From Ochotona curzoniae (taxonomy: Eukaryota > Chordata > Mammalia > Lagomorpha > Ochotonidae): a DNA stretch of 64,000 nt. Below the pieces are notes generated by a model. That model was not told the DNA's origin. It saw only the letters and a program-made list of their open reading frames with translations, and did not search any database. The stretch lies in NCBI RefSeq assembly GCF_017591425.1, contig NW_024465885.1, positions 47,177,001-47,241,000 of the forward strand. The letters are read 5' to 3'. The first letter of the stretch is position 1. The number at the start of each line of letters is the position of its first letter. Of this stretch, positions 55,624 to 64,000 are shown piece by piece. The translations under genes were made by a program, and so were the position numbers.

Positions 55624-55927
55624 AAAAAGATTTATTTATTTTTATCAAAAAGACAGATTTACAGAGACAGAGAAACAGAGAGAAGGATCTTCCATCTGCT
55701 GGTTCGATCCCCAAGTGGCCACATTGGCTGGAACTGAGCTGATCCAAAGCCAGGAGCCAGGAGCTCCTTCTGGGTCTCTCACTAAGGTATAGGCTCCCAA
55801 GGCTTTGGGCTGTCCTCAATTGCTTTCCCAGGTCACAAGCACAAAGCTAGAAAGGAAGTGAAGCCTATATGGGATCCTGGCGTGTGCAAGGTGAGGATTT
55901 AACCATTGAGCCATGGTTCCGGGTCCA
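55624..55927 (-). repeat. C-type SINE, antisense, with target duplication
   Basis: Reversed tail AAAGATTTATTTATTTTTATC, ends GAGCCATGGTTCCGGGTCC. GATGAGCACTTT before it and GATGAGCATTTA after it are a slightly diverged target-site duplication. Confidence 0.87.
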
Positions 55928-55964
55928 AGATGAGCATTTAACACAGAACTTAAACCATGCTTCC

Positions 55965-56225
55965 CACATACCATGTTGGAGTGCCCAACTGGAGTCCCAC
56001 GTCTGCCTCCAGTCCAGCTTCCTGCTAAAGCTTACCTTAGAAGGCAGCAGGGGAGGGCTCAAAGAATTGGTCCCCTGTCACTCACTCTGGAGACCCAGCC
56101 TGATTTTCTAGCTTCTGGCTTCAGGCAAGCTCTGCCCTGGCTGTTACAAATATATGGGGAGTGAACCAGCAGGTGGACCACACTGTCTTTCTCTGCTTTT
56201 CCAGTAAATAAAATAGATAAATATT
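55965..56225 (+). repeat. C-type SINE, sense, 5'-truncated
   Basis: CATGTTGGAGTGCCCAACTGG, CTCCAGTCCAGCTTCCTGC and CTTTTCCAGTAAATAAAATAG. Confidence 0.68.
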
Positions 56226-56849
56226 AAAATTTTACATATTTGTGGTACAAAAATGGAAATATATGCATTTTTTTCATAATAGTCTAATTCTGAGATTTTT
56301 AAAAAATCTTCCATTTGTTCATACATTCCCTCAAAACAAATCCAAACATTATGTGTTGTAGGATATAGCTTAAAACGCTTTAAAAAAAAAAAAACAAGTA
56401 GGACATATCCTTACAAGGAAACATTCCAAAGCTTCCTTGCTCAGTGGGGTTCACCGTGATGGGCATTGATGGGAGTCAGATCTGGGAGACAAAGGCGCAC
56501 CAGCCATGGTGACTGCCTCTGCCTTGCCGATGGACTCTCAGGACCTCACCACTCCCTGCATCACTCGCAAGGACTTGTTAGTCTGTGTTGGTCCTTCAAG
56601 GACCACAGGCGATATCCCAGGTCCTTTGGGAAGTTCCGTTGTTGGCCCTGGATCACCCAGTCTGTCCTTGACTCTCAGAGTTGCCCCTAAGAATTGTCCA
56701 CCAGTGGCCTCAGTTGCCTGAAGTTCCAGAGGCTTATTTTTCCATTGTCACAGAGCTCTTCTTGGTATATCTGAGCAATTTCCATATGGAGCCTAAACTG
56801 AGGATGACTTAATTAAGTTTTTGTGGGGTTGGGGTGGGGTGTGGAATGT
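56226..56849. other. intergenic sequence, nothing recognised
   Basis: Two overlapping plus-strand ORFs of 71-74 codons at 56466-56721 have no recognised relatives. Confidence 0.5.
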
Positions 56850-57133
56850 AAAGTTGTAGAAGGAGAATGGGACAGAGAGAGAGAGGAGAGAGAGAGATTG
56901 ATTGATTGCTCTTCCAACTGGTTCCATTTGGTTCATTTTCCAAATGGCCAGAGCTGGAGTGGTCCAAACCTGGAAACCAGGAGTTTCCTCCAGGTCTCCG
57001 ACGTGGATGCAGGGACCCAAGGGCTTAAACCATTCTCTGCTGCGTTCCTAGGTGCATTGGCATGTAGCACCCCTATGAGATGCGAGTGCTGCAGATGGAA
57101 AAGTCGTATGCGACACCATGGCACTAGCCCCGG
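56850..57133 (-). repeat. C-type SINE, antisense
   Basis: GAGAGAGAGATTGATTGATTG at the right end, CTCCGACGTGGATGCAGGG in the middle, GCGACACCATGGCACTAGCCCCG at the reversed 5' end. Confidence 0.75.
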
Positions 57134-57244
57134 GACAGATGTTTTATTAGATCACATCTGCTAAATATAAATCTAAGCTGAGTGTAGGTGAGGATCCAGA
57201 GTAAGAACTGCTAGAAGGCACACATAACTCCACATTGTAAATTC

Positions 57245-57490
57245 CAGACTTAGGAGCAGGCAGACACCTGCAGCTTGTCTCATAGTACCTGGATTCAGTA
57301 GCTGCCTTTGCTCTTGAATTTCAGCTTCCTGCTAATGCAGACCCCAGAGGCAGTGATGATGGCTCAGGTCAGGGAGTTGGGTTCTTGCTACCCATGTGGG
57401 AGACCCGGATTGCATTGTTAGCTCTTGGCTTCCGGCCCCAGCCCCTGCAGACATTTGGAGAGTGAACTAACAGGTGGGAACTGTGACGGA
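57245..57490 (+). repeat. C-type SINE, sense, diverged
   Basis: GGCAGACACCTGCAGC, CCATGTGGGAGACCCGGATTG and TTTGGAGAGTGAACTAACAGG. No clear tail. Confidence 0.62.
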
Positions 57491-58019
57491 GGTGGAAACT
57501 GTAACAGACAATTGTATTATATAATTTATAGATATGCTCGAAATAGCATTCTTTCATTTGGGCAGTTATCCCGCAACCACTCTCTGGGTGTCTAGCATGC
57601 ATTGTGCGAAGTCCTGAAGACAGTGGCAAGAACAGAGGGAGCCTTGCAAAGGAGAGCGGTGGTGGAGCAAGCGACCGCACAAGGTTGGCTAGCACTGTGT
57701 GGGCGCCTCTGTGCGGGCATGCTGTGGTCCCTCACTACCTCTGCCGGTTCACAGCAGTCCACCTGCTTTGGAGAGGAGTCTCCAGCCAGGCATTTTCTAG
57801 GTATTGACTTCAGTTCTGCCCACTGGGCAGCCTTCTACCTAAATCTCAGCTGGTCCCAGTGCGGATCAGGGACACGGTCAAGTCCAACGGTAGCCAATTT
57901 GTCTTTTTCTCCACCAGTACCGGTTTCTCTAATGAGGTAGGGGGTAACACCTTAATTGAATAAACAAATGGAATGGCATCTTAATGTGCATGAAGCGTTC
58001 CAGGATTTCTTTCTTGGAA
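57491..58019. other. intergenic sequence, nothing recognised
   Basis: Includes a 112-codon plus frame (57602-57940) without family resemblance. Confidence 0.5.
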
Positions 58020-58346
58020 AAAAAAAAGGTTTACTTACTTTTATTGGAAAGGCAGATTTTACAGAGGGAATGAGAGTCAGGGAAATTTTTTTTTTTTTCC
58101 TGCTGGTTCAATCCCCAAGCTTCTGCAACAGGCAAAGCTAAACTGATCTGAAGCCAGGAGCTTCTTCTGGGTCTCTCATGTGGATACAGGGTGCTAAGGA
58201 CTTGGACTCATCCTCCATTGCTTTCCCAGGCCACAAGCGGGGAGCTGGAATGGAAGTAGAGCAGTCAGGACATGAACCAGTGCCCATAAGGGATCCTGGT
58301 GCTTGCAAGATAAGTACTTTAGCCACTAGGCTACTGTGCTGGACCC
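58020..58346 (-). repeat. C-type SINE, antisense, full length
   Basis: AAAAAAGGTTTACTTACTTTTATT to GCTACTGTGCTGGACCCC. Confidence 0.87.
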
Positions 58347-59070
58347 CATAGCACACTTCCAAACTTTGGAATGTTTGTGTGACCATCCTTGTCCTCGTGC
58401 ACCATAGTACATTGCTCATGTTGGAGCACGTAACTTTTCTTTCAGGTCATGTGATTTCCAGAACACAAGCAGCTCCTTAAGACTGTCGGGGCCAGGGGTT
58501 GGGGTAGGGGCTCTGATAGCAGCTGGAAGCCAGGACTGAGACCTCGAGGAAGTGCCTGAACAGCACCTGGGTGTCAGGACTGAGAGCTGGAAGAAGCACC
58601 TGAGTGGCACTTTGAGGTTGTAACCCTGCCAAGGGCATGGACATTTGCTATGTGTGCCAAGGTTGAGGTCTATATCACTGCCAAATGGTGGGGAGGGCAA
58701 GCTACGTCTTTTACTTTGCCCTTCCAACATTCTCCCTATCCTGTGTAGTGGAAGAGCTCTTGCAGTGCATGGCAACACAACAGGATGAAGTTGCAAGTGT
58801 ACTGGGTAGGAGTTACCCCCATCTTTCAGACTGGAAAGTCAGTCCCAGAGCAACGTAGAGCCAGCCCCTTGTGCCCCGCATCCTTGTGCGTTCACTCTGG
58901 ATCTGTTCTAAGAAGATGGCCCGGGTGTGCTGTGACTGGGATGGCTCCCCAGGGTCCATGTGTCGGGAGCGCAGTTGCCAGAGTGGGTAGCCTTTCGCAA
59001 GTTGGGGCACAGTGCTAGTAGCTGCGGGAACTGTTCACAGAAAGGATTAAAGTGGCTCTCATTTTTTAAA
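58347..59070. other. intergenic sequence, nothing recognised
   Basis: A loosely duplicated phrase (GGACTGAGA...GAAG..GCACCTG) at 58540-58610. The 126-codon minus frame at 58416-58796 is unsupported. Confidence 0.5.
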
Positions 59071-59357
59071 ATAGAAATTTATTATATTTTAGTTAAAAGG
59101 CAGAGTATGAGAGAGAGAGAGATTTCCTCAAATGACTGCAATCACTGGAGTTGGGCCAGACCAGAGCCAGCAGCCTGAAACTCTACCTAGCCTCTCACTT
59201 AAGCAACAAGGACCCGAGTCCTTGGACCGTTCGCTGCTGCTTTTTCAGGGGCATTAACAGCGAGCTGGATGTGAAGTGGAGCAGCTGAGACTCGAACAGT
59301 CACCCCAGTGCGGAAAGCCGGCGTTGCAGGTGACAGCTTCATCCGCAGTGCTGGTCC
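59071..59357 (-). repeat. C-type SINE, antisense, older
   Basis: AGAAATTTATTATATTTTAG at the reversed tail, CGAGTCCTTGGACCGTTC in the middle and GCAGTGCTGGTCCC at the end. Confidence 0.72.
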
Positions 59358-60244
59358 CTCGGGTGGCTCTTCGAGCGTTGCTGTAAAAGAGTAACTGTGG
59401 CCACCTCCCACGTTCTTTGGCTTCATTTCAGGTAAAGACATCTCTCCATTGCACAGGTGTTTTCATCGTGTCACCTGCACGGAGGTGACGCAGTCAGATG
59501 GGCCCTCGCCAGAGCCAGCTCCGTGTTCTTCAGTCTTGCCTCCTCTAGGCTCAGAGATTTTGTTTAAGTGACAGAAAGCTGACTACGTGACAGGACACTA
59601 AGAAGCTGGGGCCAAAACAGTCTCTCCAAGGTCAGCGTCGCTTCTAGGTCCAAGGATGAGTTCCGGGGATTCCCGGGCTCACTTTCGGCTTTGATAATTC
59701 TGTAGGAAGCTGGGCAGGAGTGCAGGGAAGCTTGGATGCTCACGGCTTCTTCATGGCGACCCTTGCCTCCCAAGACCTCTGGCCATGACTTCAAGCTTTT
59801 CTCACCTCCAGGCATTTCATTTTTATTTGCCGCGGAGGCATGAGGACAGCCACGGGTTGGAGATTACACTGACACTCCCTTCCCATGGTACGTAAGTTTT
59901 TGCTCAATGTGTTTGATACACTTCTAAAAAAAATGAATAGCAGATATCTTAGAAATCAAAGTGGAGGTTTGTAGACCTTTCAAAGAACGGATGATTCGAT
60001 TTCAATAAAATTAGGGTTCTCTGTCTTTGTACTGTGCGAAGGATGTACGCTGGATCTTCATTCTTTGTTATTTTGATTTTGTCATTCTTTCCCTTTCATG
60101 AAAACTTTATTGAAGCTTTTGAAAATATCCCAAAGAAGTTAATTATGAATCTATAGAGTATGAACAAGCACTCCTTTGTAAATCATAAAGTAGAAATGTA
60201 TTCGTCTTTCATTTGAGAACACCAAGACATTGGGACACAGACCA
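59358..60244. other. intergenic sequence, nothing recognised
   Basis: No repeat or gene recognised. Becomes AT-rich from 59930. Confidence 0.5.
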
Positions 60245-60355
60245 CACGTGACCTCTGTCACCACCTTCGCTGTCCATAGACCACGTGACCTCTGTCACCA
60301 CCTTCGCTGTCCATAGACCACGTGACCTCTGTCACCACCTTCGCTGTCCACAGAC
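60245..60355. repeat. 37-bp tandem repeat with one CACGTGACC per unit
   Basis: CACGTGACCTCTGTCACC recurs at 60245, 60282 and 60319, an exact 37-bp period, three units, almost identical. Confidence 0.96.
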
Positions 60356-60539
60356 TCAGAATGGGGCTGGAAGAGGATGCAAGGAGTAATCTGAGGACCC
60401 CAAAGTTCCACTTCTCATTCACCCACATGAATGTTTGAATTTTCTTATGTTCGTGGTGAAGAGGGTGTGTGTGCACAGTAAACACAAACCTTCATGTTCT
60501 TACCACATAAACAAAACCAATATTTAAAACTTTCATATG

Positions 60540-60866
60540 GGCCCAGCACGGTAGCCTAGTGGCTAAAGTCTTCATCTTGGATGCGTCAGGATCCCATATG
60601 GGCACCGGACCTAACCCTGGCTGCTCCACTTCCCATCCTGCTCCCTGCTTGTGGCCTGGGAAAGCAGTCAAGGACAACCCAAAGCCTTGGGACCCTGCAT
60701 TCATGTGGTAGACCCAGAAAAGGCTGCGGGCTCTTAGCTTCGGATCGGCTCAGCACCGGCCGTGGTGGCCACCTGGGGAGTAAATCATCAGATGGAAGAT
60801 CTTCCTCTCTGTTTCTTCTAATTTCTGTATGTCTAACTTTCCAATAAAAATAAATCTTTAAAAAAA
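60540..60866 (+). repeat. C-type SINE, sense, full length
   Basis: GGGCCCAGCACGGTAGCC, CTAAAGTCTTCATC, and a tail TCCAATAAAAATAAATC. ACTTTCATATG before and CCTGTCATATG after suggest a short target duplication. Confidence 0.9.
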
Positions 60867-60994
60867 ACCTGTCATATGTGACATGACTTTGTTCTTACTT
60901 TCCTCCGCTACAAGAATAAGGAAAGAGGAATTATGCAGATCTAACACCTAAAGGACGGGCAAGGCATCAAGCCTTAGCAGTTATACTAATTCTT

Positions 60995-61110
60995 TCCTTA
61001 TTTTATTTATTTTGAAAACTAGAGAGAAATCTTGCACCCACCTGTTCATTTCCCCAATGCCTGCAACAGCCAAGGCCGGGCCATATCAGAGCTTAGAGGA
61101 TTCTTCAGAA
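60995..61110 (-). repeat. C-type SINE 3' fragment, antisense
   Basis: CCTTATTTTATTTATTTTG, then CCCACCTGTTCATTTCCCC and CAACAGCCAAGGCCGGGCC. The remainder is lost. Confidence 0.55.
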
Positions 61111-61884
61111 AGCAGCTGGCTCCAGCGAGCCCACTGTGCCCTGGGAGAGCGCCAGGTGGGTCATCAACAGCACGCGAGTCCTTTGAGGAGTAATGCTGAA
61201 GTTCGGGCTTCTCTGGCCAGTTCCTTGAAAACAAGAATTTTCACGTTTGTGTCTCCCACGGTAACCAGCACATGCTTGGTGCCAGAACACACATCTCACT
61301 GCCCTACTCCCTGGCATGACGGCGCTCTCCAAAGAAGGACCTCGTGGACACAAGTCTGACTTTCCTGTGCTGTCGGAAGTATTAATTAACCATGTTGTTT
61401 AAAAAAAGACCTGCTGAATGATATCCTCCAAGGCTGCTGGCTGCTCTTTCCTCTTCGGGAGATTCAGCTGTGCAGGCGGAAGTGGAAGTTGAGGAGAGGA
61501 GCTGCCAGGCTGGGCAAACGCCCTGGAATGTTGGCTATGTCAGGAAGTGTTTGGAGAATGCCCTGGAAGCTGAGAAAACATTCCCAAAGCCGCATACACT
61601 CAAGGATATTTGAACCAGAGAGCGTGCACTTGGAAACAGATGTGAGGGGCACCTTCACAGATCAAGTTGTCCCCAGGCTGGGCAGCCCAGCCCGGTGCTC
61701 TGAACCCGAGAGCTGGGCAGCTGTTTCAGACAGTTGTGCTTTGTATGGGTCTTCCTAAGCAAAAAATGCAAGTAACATTGTGATTAAAGTCACACACATA
61801 AGCATTATCAATGTTAATGGATAAATGGCACTGTCATGTTGCATTAAACAAACAACAGCAACAACAAGAGCCTAATTACGACGC
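61111..61884. other. intergenic sequence, nothing recognised
   Basis: ORFs of 80-115 codons at 61012-61359 and 61489-61758 overlap opposite-strand frames; none is supported. Confidence 0.5.
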
Positions 61885-62062
61885 ACGTTGTGATGCACTG
61901 GGTTAGGTTTGAGACCCAGGCGGCTTCTCTGGCTTCAGCCTGGCTCAGAGTTGGCTACTGAAGCCAGTTGGGGAATGAACTCCCGGGATAAACTATCTCT
62001 TTTTTTATGTCTGCCCATATTTCTCTGTCACAATAGCTTTCGAATAAATGAAATTAATTTCT
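61885..62062 (+). repeat. C-type SINE, sense, internally deleted
   Basis: TGATGCACTGGGTTAGG, GGCTTCAGCCTGGCTCAGAG and CTTTCGAATAAATGAAATT. Confidence 0.58.
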
Positions 62063-62202
62063 TTTTAAAATGTCCATAAAGAATAGTGTCTCTGTAATTC
62101 TGCCTTTCAAATAAATAAATAAACAGATTATAAAAAAAGAGGGAGAGAGACGAAAGAAATGATCTCTCTACTAATAGAGAAGTTATAACCATGTAATCTA
62201 TT

Positions 62203-62435
62203 TTTAAAATATTTACTTATTTACTTAAAGAATGACAAGGGTGGGGGGGGGTAACAGAGAGGTCTTGCAACCACTGGCTCGCTTCACAGATGGCTCCAAT
62301 GACAAGGGCTGGCCAGGAGCCCGAAGTGTTATCCAGGCCTCCTGGGTGGGTGGGCGCAGGGACCCAAGTCCTTCAGCCATCCTCCACTGCTCCAGCAGGA
62401 AGCTGGATTGCACATGGAGCATCTGGGACATAAAG
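62203..62435 (-). repeat. C-type SINE, antisense, diverged
   Basis: AAAATATTTACTTATTTACTT, CAAGTCCTTCAGCCATCCTCC and GGAAGCTGGATTGCACATGG. Confidence 0.68.
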
Positions 62436-62509
62436 GCAACCTGGCAAACATTTTTGCTTCATTTGAGTTAAAAGAGCAAATCAAGAGATTAAGGGGCAAG
62501 GCGGGGGCG

Positions 62510-62780
62510 GGGGGTCCACCCAATGGAATACTCCCCTGCAATGAAAAGCGACCAGTACTGATGTGTGCCACAGTGTGGGTGAGCCTCAGACCCGTGTCGC
62601 CAGGGAGAGATACCAGGTACGGAAGACCACAAACGGGCAGGTGCAATGACACGGAGGCTCCCGGAGAGGCGAGACTGTGGAGGCCGAGAGTGGGTCACTG
62701 GTTCCTGGAGCCCTGACCCAGGGGGACCTGGAGGGCGAGTGTCAGTGCTGGGAAACAAGACTGAAGCGCTGGCTCAGACT
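62510..62780 (+). repeat. ancient LINE-1 3' end
   Basis: ATGGAATACTCCCCTGCAATG, GATGTGTGCCACAGTGTGGG and GAGCCTCAGACCCG follow L1M ORF2-end/3'-UTR landmarks; the rest is diverged. Confidence 0.55.
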
Positions 62781-63612
62781 GGTGAGACAGGTGACATCGG
62801 TGATCCGCCACTTAGGCTCCAAGCAATCTGTTTTTGGAAATTAATTTTTTTAAGACTATCCACAGATAGACTTTGGACAGACAGGCGGCCTCACCTGTGA
62901 CATTCACGGAAGCTTTCATACTTCCGCAGCACGGGAGCCTCTTCCTCTCGCCGGGAACTGTGGATTCAGATGCTGCTGTGCCATCCACCTGGGTTTGGTG
63001 ACATCTGAGATATCCAAATCTATAATTTCTAAACATAATCACAACACCCATACCAGATCACAAGAACTCAAGTTCAGTCCTCAGAGGCCAGGCAAATAGT
63101 ATTTCCTAAACTTTGGAGGGGTGGGGGATGGTGGTCTGTCAGGGAGCAAGCTTCGTGAGTTTTTCTTGAACTCAGCAGCTGTTGAGGGCAGCGCCTGGCA
63201 CGAGCAGTGGTATTCAGGGTGTAGACACACACGCCTTCGCTGACAGCTGTGGTATTGCTGAGTGCACGCAACACCATCACCACCAAACTGGGCAATTTAT
63301 AGTAGGAAAATGCACGCTGACCAGAGGCGAAAGAATGAATGGAATATTCTGGGTCAAATCCAGTTAGCGTGTCTGTGCACAGCAGATGGTCCTCCCGAAG
63401 TGAGCATGCTCCTCCTTCTAACTGTTCATTGGCTAGCGGAGACCCAGGCCCCAAGGCTGCTCAGAGTGGCTGGCAGCGAGGAGGCACCGCGTGAATCTTT
63501 GAGGACCCCTGGAGGTGATGGAAAGCAATCTAATAAAGATAAGAACCTTGTCAGAGTCTACTGTGTAGGCTCTTGGTTTAATTTCTTTCTTTTTTCAGAT
63601 TCTTTTAAAAGG
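62781..63612. other. intergenic sequence, nothing recognised
   Basis: The frames of 126 codons (63074-63454, minus) and 119 codons (63262-63621, plus) overlap each other and resemble no family. Confidence 0.5.
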
Positions 63613-63917
63613 TTTTTTTAAATGTTTATTTTTATTGGAAAGGCATATTTATAGAGATAAGGAGAGACAGAAAGATCCTCCACCCACTAGCTCACTACCC
63701 CCAAGTGACTGCAACGACTGGAGCTAAGCTGATCCAAAACCAGGAGCTTTCGCTGGCTCTCCCATGCAGGTGTATGATCCCAAAGGTTTGGGCTGTCCTC
63801 CACTGCTTTCCCAGACCACAAGCAGGGAGTTGAATGAGAAGGGGAGGAGCCAGGACAGGCACCTTTGTGGGATCCCTGTTCTGGAAGGTGAGGATTGTGC
63901 CATCACGCTGGGCTCCT
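63613..63917 (-). repeat. C-type SINE, antisense, full length
   Basis: TTTAAATGTTTATTTTTATTGG to GCCATCACGCTGGGCTCC. Confidence 0.87.
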
Positions 63918-64000
63918 TGGTTTGGTTTCAAATCACCCCCTTCCAGACCTCTGCCTTTGTCTCACAGCCGCCTGTGATACTGTGCCGTGGCCCGTACCTG

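Noticed and set aside
63900..64000. Possible first DYRK1A exon at the right edge
   Set aside because: No CpG island and no recognisable coding sequence; the human gene start is much further away.

Overview
The window is mammalian nuclear DNA, almost certainly from a lagomorph and most likely a pika (Ochotona). The evidence is interrupted vertebrate genes with canonical GT-AG introns, a CpG-island promoter, CA microsatellites, LINE-1 relics of several ages, and more than fifty copies of a tRNA-derived SINE of the lagomorph C type. The best SINE copy, at about 53182-53515, has recognisable A and B boxes and a 15-bp target-site duplication. The lagomorph call is from sequence character; the species call is inference.

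Two protein-coding genes are secure. On the plus strand, positions 5075-5167 and 6105-6179 are the last two exons of TTC3, which encode the C-terminal RING-H2 ubiquitin-ligase domain; its 3' UTR probably ends near 7.9 kb. On the minus strand, the complete gene VPS26C (DSCR3) runs from its ATG at 46867 to its stop at 20021. Its eight coding exons join in phase into 297 codons, which I recall as the human length. TTC3 and VPS26C converge tail to tail, as they do in the human 21q22.13 Down syndrome critical region. By that synteny DYRK1A should lie beyond the right edge, but I see no exon of it here.

Layout: 1-7905 is the TTC3 3' end with antisense LINE-1 and SINE insertions in its intron. 7906-19110 is a repeat-rich gap between the genes, with a SINE cluster at 8.0-12.1 kb, a LINE-1 with ORF1 remains at 13.5-15.7 kb, old L1M sequence at 15.9-18.1 kb and a 41-bp minisatellite at 18.4-18.7 kb. 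19110-46867 is VPS26C, whose introns hold several minisatellites (units of 44, 53, 41 and 82 bp), a probable solo LTR and many SINEs. 46600-47520 is the CpG-island promoter, which contains three CACGTG E-boxes, one an exact CLEAR palindrome. 47520-64000 is intergenic sequence built of SINEs, degraded LINE-1 and unassigned sequence.

The two genes have no obvious direct functional link. TTC3 is a ubiquitin ligase reported to act on phosphorylated AKT. VPS26C is the arrestin-fold subunit of Retriever, which recycles endosomal cargo together with the COMMD/CCDC22/CCDC93 complex and SNX17. I found no convincing new biological system. The best leads are the E-boxes at the VPS26C promoter, minisatellites lying against VPS26C splice acceptors, an early stop in the TTC3 tail, a 5S rRNA fragment embedded in a SINE cluster, and an unexplained protein-like reading frame in VPS26C intron 4. 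SINE boundaries are estimated by eye and may be off by 10-20 bases.
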